DNA of 64,000 nt from an uncultured Corynebacterium sp. (GCF_946221105.1 NZ_CAMICL010000008.1:1-64000); one strand, 5' to 3'; counted from the first letter of the stretch, positions 1 through 9,129 are shown. Translations and numbers: made by a program. The notes: generated by a model not told the origin, from the letters alone.

Positions 1-426
1 GCCGTCGCCCCGCCACCACCGCCGGAGCCTGCCGCAGCGGCTGCCCCGCCGCCGGAGCCTGCTCCGGCGCACGAGGAGGGATCCGCTGTCGGCGCCGCCG
101 CCGTCGAAGCCGCGAAAAGCCAGATCGGCACACCCTACGTGTGGGGCGGGGCCGCACCGGGCGGCTTCGACTGCTCCGGGCTGACCTCCTGGGCGTACGG
201 GCAGGCAGGGCTGGAAATCCCGCGCGTCGCCGCGGACCAGACGGTGGGCAGGCAGGTGTCGTACCAGGAGCTGCAGCCGGGGGATCTGGTGTTGTGGTCC
301 GGCCACGCCGCCATGTACGCGGGAGACGGGATGATGATCGAGGCGGGCAGCCCCGTGCAGATGAACCCTGTGCGCACAGAGAACCTGGGCATGACCTTCC
401 GCGGATTCTGGAGGCCGACCGGCTAA
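1..426 (+). CDS. NlpC/P60 peptidoglycan endopeptidase (C-terminal part, 5' end outside window)
   Basis: The frame is open from base 1, so the gene starts upstream of the window and only the last 141 residues are seen. A Pro/Ala-rich linker (about residues 1-35 of the visible part) leads into an NlpC/P60 domain. The catalytic cysteine lies in FDCSGLTSWAYG and the histidine in WSGHAAMYAG, the usual Cys-His layout of this papain-like fold. The protein ends just after the domain (GFWRPTG). In corynebacteria such secreted enzymes cut peptide stems of peptidoglycan during daughter-cell separation. Which paralogue this is (RipA/RipC type or another) cannot be told without the N-terminus. The next gene starts 10 bases downstream. 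Confidence 0.9.
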   Translation, partial: AVAPPPPPEPAAAAAPPPEPAPAHEEGSAVGAAAVEAAKSQIGTPYVWGGAAPGGFDCSGLTSWAYGQAGLEIPRVAADQTVGRQVSYQELQPGDLVLWSGHAAMYAGDGMMIEAGSPVQMNPVRTENLGMTFRGFWRPTG

Positions 427-436
427 AGTTTCCCGC

Positions 437-1675
437 ATGACTACGCGCGCGATTCTCCCCGTCAAGATCTCCCTGACCGAGGGCGACTTCTACACCCTGT
501 GGGCCCCCACCTGGAAGGAAAAGGGCGCCGAGTGGCAGGCCTTCCTCGGCGACGACCAAGCCGTGCTGGCCTTCCACTCCCCCGAGGAACTCTTGGCCTA
601 CTTGGAAACGACCAACGCCCACGACCTGGCGGACCACCCGAAGTGGCAGCAGTTCCAGGCCCAGGGCGACGACCGCGTGGTGCCGAACGACAAGCAGCAC
701 TTCGACATCATCGGTGCGCCCGAGTTTTTGGCCGGCCGCCCGAGCCACGAAAACGTCTCGCGCCTGTCGCGGGTGTTCCAGATCTCCCGCTCGCTGGCGG
801 ACGTTGCCTCCGCCGAGCAGGCGCAGATCTTCTTCGCCTCCCACTCCATCCTGGGCAACGTCAACCGCGGCTCCGACCACTACGCGGGCGAAAACGGCCT
901 GTCCGAGTGGTCCGGCGTCGGACGTGTTGTACTGGCGAACTGGGAGAATGTGGTCAAGTCGTTGGATGAGTCTGTGCGTGTCGTCGATACGCATCAGCTC
1001 GACGCCGAGCGCGTCGCAGCCGCCGGCACCGCCATCGCCGCCGCCACCGAAGCCCGCGCCGCGGCCGCTGAGCAGGCACGCGCGGACGAAGAGGCGCGCG
1101 CCGCCGCGGAAGATCCCTACGACTCCTCCCCGTGGGGCCGCGCAGGCATCGACCCGGTAAAAATCTCCATCCAGGGCCAGAGCGTGTACACGCTGCGCAC
1201 CTACCTGCGCGGTGCCCCGGTGTTTTTGGGCAAATACGGCGAGATCATCACCTTCCCCTCCACCAAACACCTGGGCCGCTGGATCCTGGAGCACGACGAC
1301 CACGACCTGGCGGGCGTGTCCACCTGGCAGGACCTCATCGACACCGCCAACGCTGGCGAGCTGAAGGTGGAGGTCCACCCGGACAACTCCTACTCCTTCA
1401 ACGGCATCGCCGCCGACATCAACAAGGGCCCCGACGCCGTGGACACCGCACAGATGTCCAAGGCTTACGAGCTGCTCGCAGATGCCGCGGACTGGGCGCA
1501 GGACGACTCGCTGAACTCCCTGCTTCTGGCCAACCCGCGCATGCAGGACTACCTGGCGTACATGCTCGGCTCCACCCGCGCCGCAGGCTACGTGCCGTCC
1601 GCACCATTTACCGATAAGGCGGATGCCTGGACCGAGATGGAAAACCAGCTGATCAAGCGGTTCTCCAAGTTCTAA
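437..1675 (+). CDS. Hypothetical protein with two similar halves joined by an Ala-rich linker
   Basis: A 412-residue soluble protein of unknown function. It has an internal duplication: residues about 7-70 (PVKISLTEGDFYTLW ... HDLADHPKWQQF) and about 236-300 (PVKISIQGQSVYTLR ... HDLAGVSTWQDL) share the same opening, length and ending. Between them lies a charged Ala/Glu-rich segment (about 188-225) that probably forms a helix or coiled coil. No signal peptide or membrane segment is visible. The start ATG is 10 bases after the NlpC/P60 stop, so the two may be co-transcribed. I do not recognise a family with known function. Confidence 0.85.
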   Translation: MTTRAILPVKISLTEGDFYTLWAPTWKEKGAEWQAFLGDDQAVLAFHSPEELLAYLETTNAHDLADHPKWQQFQAQGDDRVVPNDKQHFDIIGAPEFLAGRPSHENVSRLSRVFQISRSLADVASAEQAQIFFASHSILGNVNRGSDHYAGENGLSEWSGVGRVVLANWENVVKSLDESVRVVDTHQLDAERVAAAGTAIAAATEARAAAAEQARADEEARAAAEDPYDSSPWGRAGIDPVKISIQGQSVYTLRTYLRGAPVFLGKYGEIITFPSTKHLGRWILEHDDHDLAGVSTWQDLIDTANAGELKVEVHPDNSYSFNGIAADINKGPDAVDTAQMSKAYELLADAADWAQDDSLNSLLLANPRMQDYLAYMLGSTRAAGYVPSAPFTDKADAWTEMENQLIKRFSKF

Positions 1676-1697
1676 GCCGTTTCGCCGTTCGCCCCCA

Positions 1698-1715
1698 GGG
1701 CATGCCGACATGCCC
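1698..1715. promoter_or_regulatory. Short perfect inverted repeat upstream of the TRIC gene
   Basis: GGGCATG-CCGA-CATGCCC is a perfect 7-bp stem with a 4-base loop. It lies between the hypothetical gene and the next promoter (-10 TACAAT at 1733-1738). There is no T-run after it, so it could be an operator or a weak terminator. Confidence 0.4.
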
Positions 1716-1744
1716 GGCAAACGTGCGACTTTTACAATTCACTC

Positions 1745-2884
1745 ATGTCAGTGGACCAGGTCGACCCGCTCATCAGCTCCATTTATCACTGGATGGACAT
1801 CTCCGGCGTGCTGCTGATGGGCATCATCGGCGGCACGCTCGCCCGCCAGCTCGGCTACGACATCGTGGGCTTCTTCTTCATCGCCATGCTCTCCGCGTTA
1901 GGCGGCGGCATGCTGCGCGACGTGCTGATCAACCAGGGCACCGTCGCCGCGATGAGCCAGCCGGAGTACCTCATCTTGGCGTTCACCGGCGCGCTGATCG
2001 CCCGGTTCACCTACTTCAAGGGCAAAGCCTGGGAGATGTTGCAGTCCCACGGCGACGCGCTGGTGTCCTCCCTGTGGGCAGCCACCGGCGCATCCAAGGC
2101 CATCCAGTACGGCCTGCCGGTGTTGCCCACCATCATGATGGGCGTGTTCACCGCAACCGGCGGCGGCATGATCCGCGACGTGGTCACCGGCCGTGAACCC
2201 AGTGTGTTCGGCGGTAACCAGCCCACCGTCATCCCGGCAGTGGCGTGCGCGGTGATCATGCTGGTGGGCAACGCCACCGGCTACCCGGCACTCGGCATGG
2301 TCATCGGCCCCGTGGCCAGCTTCGCGTTGTTCCTCGCCGGCTACTGGGGCAACTGGCGCGTTTCCACTGACTCCGAGTTCGCGCCGGTGAACACCACAGT
2401 GAACATGACGGCCACGCAGGTCGCGCACCTGGCCAAGAAGGCGGAGGACAAGTCGCGCGCGGTGGCCCGCGGGCTGGAGCCGACGCGGGTGCGCTCGTGG
2501 CGCCACCGGCAGATGGAAAAGGCGCTGCAGCGCCGCATTGAGGCGGAGATCCGCAAGGGCAAGCGCCCGGCGGAGGCGGTCAGCGACGCGGATGATTTCC
2601 TCACCGAGTTCACCACCCAGTTCCCCGCCATCGACGCGGAGATGCTCGCCGAGGCGGTCGGCGCGACGGCGGAGCCGGAGGTTACGGAAGACGAGGGCCT
2701 CTTCGACAGCATCGGCGTGGACCTGGCCGGAGATTCCTACGAGGAAGAAGCCGCGGAGGAGCCGGACCCGGCCGAGACGGAGGCGATGAACGCGGACATG
2801 CTGGATATTATTCTCTCCGACGAGGCTTTGACCGACGAGCTCATCGAGCGGCTCGCGGCCCGCTACGACCAAAAGGAGTCCTAG
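1745..2884 (+). CDS. TRIC-type cation channel family protein (UPF0126) with long acidic C-terminal tail
   Basis: The first 210 residues hold the two repeated three-helix units of the TRIC/UPF0126 family, with the paired glycine motifs GGGMLRDVL and GGGMIRDVV. Family members form trimeric cation-permeable channels; the physiological role in bacteria is unsettled. Unlike the second copy in this window (26563-27354, 263 residues), this one has about 165 extra cytoplasmic residues, first basic (HRQMEKALQRRIEAEIRKGK) and then strongly acidic. The -10 box TACAAT (1733-1738) ends 6 bases before the ATG, so the mRNA is probably leaderless. The stop is directly followed by the dacA-like start. Confidence 0.88.
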   Translation: MSVDQVDPLISSIYHWMDISGVLLMGIIGGTLARQLGYDIVGFFFIAMLSALGGGMLRDVLINQGTVAAMSQPEYLILAFTGALIARFTYFKGKAWEMLQSHGDALVSSLWAATGASKAIQYGLPVLPTIMMGVFTATGGGMIRDVVTGREPSVFGGNQPTVIPAVACAVIMLVGNATGYPALGMVIGPVASFALFLAGYWGNWRVSTDSEFAPVNTTVNMTATQVAHLAKKAEDKSRAVARGLEPTRVRSWRHRQMEKALQRRIEAEIRKGKRPAEAVSDADDFLTEFTTQFPAIDAEMLAEAVGATAEPEVTEDEGLFDSIGVDLAGDSYEEEAAEEPDPAETEAMNADMLDIILSDEALTDELIERLAARYDQKES

Positions 2885-4141
2885 ATGAAGCGTGCGCTCG
2901 CAGCAGCGACAGCATTGAGCTTTTGCTTGTCGACGACAGCTCACGCCCAAGACGCCGAAACCCCGACCGAGACCACCTCCCAGGCAGGCCCGACCGTCGG
3001 CTACTACGACGAGGGCGGCAACTGGGTCCCGCCCAGCCGTGACCGCGCGCCCGACACCGACAACTGCCCACAGGCCACTTGGCCACCGGAGCCGGTGTCC
3101 ACTTCCGAGCGCGCCGCCACCTCCCCTGACCCGCTGCCGGTGCTTTTCGACGGCCCGTGCGGCGTGACCGCCGCCGACGGCTACACCAACCCCGACGGCG
3201 TAGTCGCCTCCGCCTGGCTGGTCGCCGACTTAGATTCCGGCGACGTGGTGGCGATGAAGGACCCGCACGGTCGCTACCGGCCGGCCTCGATAATCAAGGT
3301 GCTGCTGGCACTGACCGTCATCAACGAGCTGCCACTGGACCAGAAGGTCGAAGTCTCCGCCGAATCCGCCGGCCAGGAAGGCTCCGCCGCCGGCATCGGC
3401 GAAGGCGGCGACTACACCGTCGAAGACCTGCTCACCGGCCTGCTGCTGTCCTCGGGCAACGACTGCGCCCACGCGCTCGCCCAAGCCCTCGGCGGCGACG
3501 AGCTCGCACTCGGCAAGGTCAACGCGCTAGCCAAGAATCTCGGCATGGCCGATACCCGCGCCACCTCCTACTCCGGCCTGGACGGCGCCGGGATGTCCAC
3601 CTCCGCCTGGGACATGGGCCTGGCCTACACCGCGGCGTTCGCGGACCCCACCTTCGCCCGCATCGTCGACACGGAGCACACGACCTTCCCCGGCTTCGAC
3701 GATCTGCCGGCGTTCGAGCTGTGGAACGACAACCATCTCTACCTCAACGACCCGGACGGCATCGGCGGCAAGACCGGTTACACCGACGACGCGAACCACA
3801 CGTTCGTCGGCGCCGTGAACCACGAGGGCCGCCGCCTCGTGGCGGTTGTGCTGGACACCGCGGCCTACGACCACCGCCCCTGGGAGCAGGCGCAGATGCT
3901 CTTGCACGAGGCGTATGGGGTGCGAGGCTCCGTCGCAAAGCTTGAGCCTCTCGCTGAGAAGACCACCGCCACCCCAGAAACGACAACGGCCGCCCCCACC
4001 CCCGCGCCTGAACGTGCTGGGGAGGAGACGGCCTGGAACCGCTGGTGGTCCTACTTGATTGTGGTGGCCGTACTCGCGCTCGCTGCGCTGGCCACCGCGT
4101 TTAGTCTCGGGACAGGAGAGAAACCACGCCGACGCCGATAG
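2885..4141 (+). CDS. D-alanyl-D-alanine carboxypeptidase (peptidase S11, penicillin-binding protein)
   Basis: A secreted, membrane-anchored enzyme that trims the terminal D-Ala from peptidoglycan stem peptides. A signal peptide (about residues 1-21, ending AHA-QD) is followed by the penicillin-binding fold with all three motifs: SIIK with Ser135 and Lys138, SGN at 190-192 and KTG at 296-298. A Thr/Pro-rich stretch (about 355-380) leads to one C-terminal membrane helix and a basic end (PRRRR), as in DacA-type proteins. AAGGAG lies inside the end of the TRIC gene and the ATG touches its stop codon, so the two form an operon. The 3' end overlaps the convergent yihY-like gene by 41 bases. Confidence 0.93.
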   Translation: MKRALAAATALSFCLSTTAHAQDAETPTETTSQAGPTVGYYDEGGNWVPPSRDRAPDTDNCPQATWPPEPVSTSERAATSPDPLPVLFDGPCGVTAADGYTNPDGVVASAWLVADLDSGDVVAMKDPHGRYRPASIIKVLLALTVINELPLDQKVEVSAESAGQEGSAAGIGEGGDYTVEDLLTGLLLSSGNDCAHALAQALGGDELALGKVNALAKNLGMADTRATSYSGLDGAGMSTSAWDMGLAYTAAFADPTFARIVDTEHTTFPGFDDLPAFELWNDNHLYLNDPDGIGGKTGYTDDANHTFVGAVNHEGRRLVAVVLDTAAYDHRPWEQAQMLLHEAYGVRGSVAKLEPLAEKTTATPETTTAAPTPAPERAGEETAWNRWWSYLIVVAVLALAALATAFSLGTGEKPRRRR

Positions 4142-5195
4142 CGCCCAGCGCCGCGCCAACCCCCAGCGCCTTGCCGGACGGCTTGGACTCCTCCCTGCCG
4201 CGGACCGCGCCGGCGCGGACGTTGATCACGGCCGGCTCCGGCACCTCCGCAGGCGCCAACGCGAGGGATTCCTCGGTGGTGGCGGTCCACGCCGCGACGT
4301 AAAGCACCACGCGCCAGATCAGGTACAGCATGACCATCAGGGTGATGATCGGGCCGAAGATCGCGCCCGCCGGGTTGCCGGTGGCCGAGGAAATGACCAG
4401 GCCGGCGAACTGCTGCAGAATGGCGAAGATAACCGCACCGAGCAGCGCACCCTTCAAGCCAGACTTGGCCGGGACCTTTGTGCGCGGCATGTACATGTTC
4501 ACCCACAGCATGACCAGGAAGCTAGCCAGCACGCTGACGAGGAAGCCGACGACCCACACCACAAGGCGCGCGCCTGGGAAGTTGCCGATACCGAGGCGCT
4601 CCATCAGGGTGCTGGTCCAGCTGGACACTCCCAGGGCAGTCACTACTGCGGCGACGATGAACAGGACGATCAGCACGATCAGGCCCAGCAGGTCCGCGAG
4701 CTTCTTGGTAACAAAGTTGCCGCCCTCGTTCGCATCCACCTTCCACATGGCGGACACGCCGACGCGCAGGTGGTTCATCCAGTTCAAGCCGGACCACAGG
4801 GTGGTAAGCAAGCCGATGCCGGCAACTGCGCCGCGCTGATCAATCGCCGTCTGGATCAGCTCGTTGACCATGGCGCCCAGATCCCCGTCTAGGGACTGGG
4901 TGATCTGGTTTTGAATGTCGTCCATCAGATCTGGGCGGGCGTTGAGGAAGAAACCGAGGCCCGCGAAGACCAGCATCAGCAACGGAAACAGCGCCAGCAC
5001 GGAGAAATAGGTGATGCCAGCGGCTAGCTGGTTGCCGCCTTCGGTGCCGAAGCGGTCATTCATTCGCAGCAGGTGACCAGCGGCGGGAGACTTCTTCTCC
5101 ACCTTCTCCTCGAAGCCTTCTTTCTGCTGCTTCGAGGCGCGCTCAATGCCGTGTTCGTCGGTGTACGCCTTGCGCGGCGCGGTCGAGGTAGCCAT
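4101..5195 (-). CDS. YihY/virulence factor BrkB family inner-membrane protein
   Basis: A 364-residue protein with about six membrane helices between residues 60 and 310, beginning with the family hallmark GGNQLAAGITYFSVLALFPLLM split here over residues about 54-75. The N-terminal 50 residues are charged and cytoplasmic; the C-terminus ends in one further hydrophobic segment (ALGVGAALGAIGVGVVSLL). Members were once annotated as RNase BN, which is wrong; their role is unknown, perhaps lipid or substrate transport. It converges on and overlaps the carboxypeptidase gene. A purine-rich AAGGGA precedes the start. Confidence 0.88.
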   Translation of the reverse strand: MATSTAPRKAYTDEHGIERASKQQKEGFEEKVEKKSPAAGHLLRMNDRFGTEGGNQLAAGITYFSVLALFPLLMLVFAGLGFFLNARPDLMDDIQNQITQSLDGDLGAMVNELIQTAIDQRGAVAGIGLLTTLWSGLNWMNHLRVGVSAMWKVDANEGGNFVTKKLADLLGLIVLIVLFIVAAVVTALGVSSWTSTLMERLGIGNFPGARLVVWVVGFLVSVLASFLVMLWVNMYMPRTKVPAKSGLKGALLGAVIFAILQQFAGLVISSATGNPAGAIFGPIITLMVMLYLIWRVVLYVAAWTATTEESLALAPAEVPEPAVINVRAGAVRGREESKPSGKALGVGAALGAIGVGVVSLLSRD

Positions 5196-5316
5196 CGACG
5201 TCCCTTCAAATATGTGTCATTTACCAAACACATCGTAGAGGAGGCGGTGCGATGGCGGGGCGGAGCCGGGGTCGGGGCGGCAGACTCTTCGCCCACCACA
5301 TCAGTTCAGCCAATTG

Positions 5317-5354
5317 TGTATAGTTCAGTCCATGCTGTACACTTCAGCGCATGC
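5317..5354 (+). repeat. Tandem 19-bp direct repeat over the cmtR promoter and start codon (probable operator)
   Basis: Two copies stand head to tail: TGTATAGTTCAGTCCATGC (5317-5335) and TGTACACTTCAGCGCATGC (5336-5354), 15 of 19 bases identical. The second contains the cmtR ATG (5351). A metal-responsive repressor bound here would block both transcription start and ribosome access. A further partial copy (CAGTTCAGCCA) lies at about 5302. Operator function is inferred from position. Confidence 0.5.
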
Positions 5355-5710
5355 TGACTATTGCTTCACGCCTCGACGTCATGAACCGGCTCGGCCGGGC
5401 CATGGCGGATCCGACGCGTTCCAGAATCCTGATGACACTACTCGAAGGCCCGAGCTACCCGGCCGTACTCTCGCGCGACCTGGGCCTGACCCGCTCAAAC
5501 GTCTCGAACCACCTGACCTGCCTGCGTGACTGCGGCATCGTCGTTGCCGAGCCGGAGGGCCGCAAGACACGCTACGAAATCGCCGATCCGCACCTCGCGG
5601 CAGCGCTCGACGCGCTGGTGAATGCGACGTTGGCTGTCGACGAAAACGCCCCCTGCATCGACCCTGAGTGCTCGGTGCCCGGCTGCGACGGGAAAGGAGC
5701 GAACGCATGA
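5351..5710 (+). CDS. cmtR: ArsR/SmtB-family Cd(II)/Pb(II)-sensing repressor CmtR
   Basis: A 119-residue winged-helix repressor. Cys57 and Cys61 sit in the recognition helix (LTCLRDC) and Cys102 in the C-terminal tail (APCIDPEC), the same three positions that bind Cd(II)/Pb(II) in Mycobacterium tuberculosis CmtR. Further tail cysteines (107, 112) could modify binding. The protein should release its operator when metal binds, opening the downstream efflux gene. Its stop overlaps the ctpG start (ATGA), so the two are translationally coupled. The pair looks like an insertion between yihY and trpS. Confidence 0.92.
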   Translation: MLTIASRLDVMNRLGRAMADPTRSRILMTLLEGPSYPAVLSRDLGLTRSNVSNHLTCLRDCGIVVAEPEGRKTRYEIADPHLAAALDALVNATLAVDENAPCIDPECSVPGCDGKGANA

Positions 5711-7599
5711 GTTCAGCATGTGGATGCGAACACGAACCCGCCACGGAGATCGAAGAACTCGATCGGCCATGGTGGAAGGACCCCGAGCTGCTGCTACCGA
5801 TCTTCTCCGGCGTAGCCCTCGGCATAGGCCTAGCGCTGGACTGGTCTGGGCAGGAGACGCCCGCGACGGTACTGTTTTGGGTCGGTCTGCTGCTGGGCGC
5901 ATACACGTTCGCGCCTGGTGCGATCCGGAACCTTGTCACGAAGCGCAAGCTCGGCATTGGCTTGCTGATGACGATCAGCGCGGTCGGCGCGGTAATCCTC
6001 GGTTACGTCGGAGAGGCCGCGGCGCTAGCGTTCCTGTACTCGATCGCCGAGGCGCTGGAAGACAAGGCTATGGACCGAGCCCAGGGCGGACTGCGGGCAC
6101 TGTTGAAGTTGGTACCGCAGACCGCGACGGTGCTGCGCGACGGCACGTCAGTCGAGGTCGCAGCGAAGGACCTCGTGGCTGGCGAACTGATGCTCGTGCG
6201 CCCCGGAGAGCGGATCGCCACGGACGGCATCATTCGGTCTGGGCGCTCCAGCCTTGACACCTCAGCGATCACCGGAGAATCCATTCCGGAGGAGGTTGCG
6301 CCCGGCGACGAAGTGCCTGCGGGAGCGATCAACTCCGCCGGGGTGCTGGAGGTCGAGACGACCGCAGCTGGAACGGACAACTCGCTGACCACACTCGTGG
6401 ACCTAGTCGAGCAAGCGCAGGCGGAAAAGGGCGACCGCGCCCGGATCGCCGACCGGATTGCCCAACCCCTAGTGCCCGGGGTGATGATCCTGGCGGTGCT
6501 GGTCGGCGTGATCGGCTCGCTGCTGGGCGACCCTGAGACGTGGATCACCCGTGCGCTGGTAGTCCTGGTCGCAGCGTCGCCGTGCGCGCTGGCAATCTCC
6601 GTGCCGCTGACGGTCGTGGCCGCGATCGGCGCGGCCAGCCAGTTCGGCGTGGTCATCAAGTCCGGCGCGGCGTTCGAGCGGCTCGGCGGCATCCGTCACC
6701 TGGCTGTGGACAAGACCGGAACCCTCACCCGCAACCAGCCCGAGGTTACCGGCGTGGTCCCGGCAGACGGGTTCGATCGGGCGCAGGTGCTTACTTTCGC
6801 GGCGGCAGTTGAGCAGCAATCGACGCACCCCCTCGCCGCGGCGATCGCGGCAGCGGGGCCCGAAGCGCCCACCGCCCTGGACATCAGCGAGGAAGCCGGG
6901 CATGGCATCGGCGGCACCGTCGAAGGTCGACGGGTGCTGGTGGGCAGCCCCCGGTGGATCGACGCCGGGCCACTGAAGGCAGACGTTGAGCGCATGGAGT
7001 CCGAGGGCCAGACCTGCGTCCTGGTCACCGTCGATGACGCCCTCGCCGGGGCGATCGGGGTCCGCGACGAGTTGCGGCCCGAGGTGCCCGAAGCCGTGCA
7101 GGCCCTGCACGCCAACGACGTGGAAGTAAGCATGCTCACCGGCGACAACACTCGCACCGCCCGGGCGCTGGCTGGAATCGCCGGAATCGACGACGTGCGC
7201 GCCGAGCTGCGCCCTGAGGACAAGGCAAGCATCGTCGCCGAATTCTCCTCCAAGACGCCGACGGCGATGATCGGCGACGGCATCAACGACGCGCCGGCAC
7301 TGGCGGGCGCGACGGTGGGCATCGCGATGGGAGCGACCGGCTCTGACGCCGCGATCGATTCCGCTGACGTCGCCTTCACCGGCCACGACCTCCGACTGAT
7401 CCCGCAGGCGCTGCAGCACGCCCGCCGAGGCAGCAGGATCATCAACCAGAACATCGTGCTGTCCCTGGCCATCATCATCGTGTTGATGCCACTGGCGATC
7501 ACCGGCGTGCTGGGCCTAGCCGCCGTCGTGTTGGTTCACGAGGTCGCCGAAGTCATCGTCATCTTGAACGGCCTGCGGGCCGCACGAACGAAGCGCTGA
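5707..7599 (+). CDS. ctpG: Heavy-metal P1B-type ATPase, CtpG/CmtA-like cadmium/lead efflux pump
   Basis: A 630-residue efflux pump for soft divalent metals in the cytoplasmic membrane. The start at 5707 is chosen because GGAAAGGAG (5691-5699) precedes it and it overlaps the cmtR stop; an upstream in-frame start lies inside cmtR. Visible: short N-terminal Cys motif (CGC), actuator motif TGES, membrane metal site S291-P292-C293 instead of the usual CPC, phosphorylation motif DKTGT with Asp335, and the hinge GDGINDAPAL. The last helix carries HEVAEV. SPC/APC in place of CPC and the cmtR partner match the CtpG group of actinobacteria rather than ZntA. No separate heavy-metal-associated domain is present. 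Confidence 0.9.
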   Translation: MSSACGCEHEPATEIEELDRPWWKDPELLLPIFSGVALGIGLALDWSGQETPATVLFWVGLLLGAYTFAPGAIRNLVTKRKLGIGLLMTISAVGAVILGYVGEAAALAFLYSIAEALEDKAMDRAQGGLRALLKLVPQTATVLRDGTSVEVAAKDLVAGELMLVRPGERIATDGIIRSGRSSLDTSAITGESIPEEVAPGDEVPAGAINSAGVLEVETTAAGTDNSLTTLVDLVEQAQAEKGDRARIADRIAQPLVPGVMILAVLVGVIGSLLGDPETWITRALVVLVAASPCALAISVPLTVVAAIGAASQFGVVIKSGAAFERLGGIRHLAVDKTGTLTRNQPEVTGVVPADGFDRAQVLTFAAAVEQQSTHPLAAAIAAAGPEAPTALDISEEAGHGIGGTVEGRRVLVGSPRWIDAGPLKADVERMESEGQTCVLVTVDDALAGAIGVRDELRPEVPEAVQALHANDVEVSMLTGDNTRTARALAGIAGIDDVRAELRPEDKASIVAEFSSKTPTAMIGDGINDAPALAGATVGIAMGATGSDAAIDSADVAFTGHDLRLIPQALQHARRGSRIINQNIVLSLAIIIVLMPLAITGVLGLAAVVLVHEVAEVIVILNGLRAARTKR

Positions 7600-7621
7600 G
7601 GCTACGCCGGAAGCGGACCCC

Positions 7622-8632
7622 CTAGCGCTTCGGTGCGAGGAAGCCGACCTTCTCGTACACGTCGGCCAGCAGCGGGGCCGCAATCTCGCGAGCGCGTTCG
7701 GCACCGCGGGCCAGGATGGCTTCGAGTTCGGCGCGATCGGACATCAGCTCGTCGTAGCGGGCGCGAAGCGGCGTGGTGAACGCTTCGAGTGCTTCTGCGG
7801 TGTCGACCTTGAGCGCGCCGTAGCCCTGACCCTCGTAGCCGGCGACGATGTCGTCGATAGGTTTGCCGGTCAGCGCCGACTGGATGACCAGCAGGTTGGA
7901 CACGCCCGGCTTGTTCTCCTTGTCGTAGGCGATCACGCCGTCGTTGTCGGTGACGGCGGAGCGGATGCGCTTTGCGGACGTCTTCGGCGCGTCCAGCAGG
8001 TTCACAATGCCCTTCGGGTTCGCACCCGACTTGGACATCTTCGAGGTGGGATCCTGCAGGTCGTAGATCTTCGCCGCACCCTCAACGATCATGCCCTCCG
8101 GCACGGTGAAGGTCTTGCCGTAGCGGGAGTTGAAGCGCTCCGCCAGCGTGCGGGTCAGCTCCAGGTGCTGGCGCTGGTCCTCCCCCACCGGCACGAGCTG
8201 CGGGGAGTACAGCAAAATGTCGGCCGCCATGAGCACCGGGTAGGTGAACAGCCCCACGGAGGTGCGGTCCTGGCCCTGCTTGGCGGACTTGTCCTTGAAC
8301 TGCGTCATGCGGCTCGCCTCGCCGAAACCGGTCAGGCACTGCAGCACCCACGTCAGCTCGGCGTGCTCGGGCACGTGCGACTGCACGAACAAGGTGGAGC
8401 GCTCCGGGTCGATGCCGAGCGCAATCAGCTGGGCGCAGCCGGCGAGGGTGCGGTGGCGCAGCTCCTCGGGGTCCTGGTCCACGGTAATCGCGTGCAAGTC
8501 CGGGATGAAGTAGAAAGCGTCGAAGCCGTCCTGCAGGTCGATCCACTGCTTCAGGGCACCGAGGTAGTTACCCAGGTGGTAGGAGTCGGCAGTGGGCTGG
8601 ATTCCGGAAAGCACGCGTTGCATGGGGTTCAT
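7622..8632 (-). CDS. trpS: Tryptophan-tRNA ligase
   Basis: A 336-residue class I aminoacyl-tRNA synthetase that charges tRNA-Trp. The nucleotide-binding motif appears as YHLGNYLG (HIGH type) and KMSKS as SKMSKSGANPKG. The open frame runs further upstream, but the conserved start is MNPMQRVLSGIQP, so the ATG at 8632 (or the one three codons later) is preferred; no strong ribosome site is visible. It converges on ctpG with a 22-base gap. In other corynebacteria, as I recall, trpS lies near yihY and the carboxypeptidase gene, which makes cmtR-ctpG the likely insertion. Confidence 0.93.
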   Translation of the reverse strand: MNPMQRVLSGIQPTADSYHLGNYLGALKQWIDLQDGFDAFYFIPDLHAITVDQDPEELRHRTLAGCAQLIALGIDPERSTLFVQSHVPEHAELTWVLQCLTGFGEASRMTQFKDKSAKQGQDRTSVGLFTYPVLMAADILLYSPQLVPVGEDQRQHLELTRTLAERFNSRYGKTFTVPEGMIVEGAAKIYDLQDPTSKMSKSGANPKGIVNLLDAPKTSAKRIRSAVTDNDGVIAYDKENKPGVSNLLVIQSALTGKPIDDIVAGYEGQGYGALKVDTAEALEAFTTPLRARYDELMSDRAELEAILARGAERAREIAAPLLADVYEKVGFLAPKR

Positions 8633-8715
8633 AGTAGTGGGCCGGTGCCGAGAGGGAACCGGGGGCGGTGCGGGCGCGTCTAACTCTTTAATGCCGTCCA
8701 CAGAAGGAGTACACG

Positions 8716-9129
8716 TTGGCTCTTACAAAATCAGATAGACCTTGGTTGCTTACAGCGCTCGCAGTTGCTGTTTCTCTCGGATTTGCTGTCAGTAATGCAA
8801 CACGTTCGGGCGAAGAAGCCTGGATGGTGCTCGACTTCGCGTCTCGCATCATCGGGCCTCTTGGAGCTGCTTGCATTGCTTGGCTCGGGGTTTAGCAAAC
8901 ACTCGATAACTCGCAAAAGCTTGACCGCGTTAAGGAGTGGCACACGATGCTTCGCTGGGCGTATGACATGTGCAACGCCTCGAGCGAGTGTGAAGTTGAG
9001 GCGGGGATTGCTATTCTCGATTCCATCGACAGGCAGTCGGAAATCCCTGCCGACCAGCACGAGGTAATCGACGCGATCTTGACCGCCGTGTTCCGAAATC
9101 CCAACACGCCTTTTGAGGAGCAGCGATGA
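8716..9129 (+). pseudogene. Small membrane protein gene split by an in-frame amber codon
   Basis: A TTG start at 8716, with AAGGAG six bases before it, opens a frame encoding 59 residues with two hydrophobic segments (PWLLTALAVAVSLGFAV; IIGPLGAACIAWLGV). It is closed by TAG at 8893-8895. The same frame continues after the TAG without another stop to 9129 (QTLDNSQKLDRVKEWH, then MLRWAYDMCNAS onward), giving a 137-codon frame with one stop in it. AAGGAG precedes an ATG at 8947, so the second part (60 residues) may be made by re-initiation. The simplest reading is one gene broken by a nonsense mutation. Function unknown; base composition is less GC-rich than the neighbours. Confidence 0.6.

Noticed and set aside
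979..1000. TCGATACGCA stretches at 979 and 12868 as members of the dispersed motif
   Set aside because: Only the central TATCGACG is shared; this could be chance in a high-GC genome.
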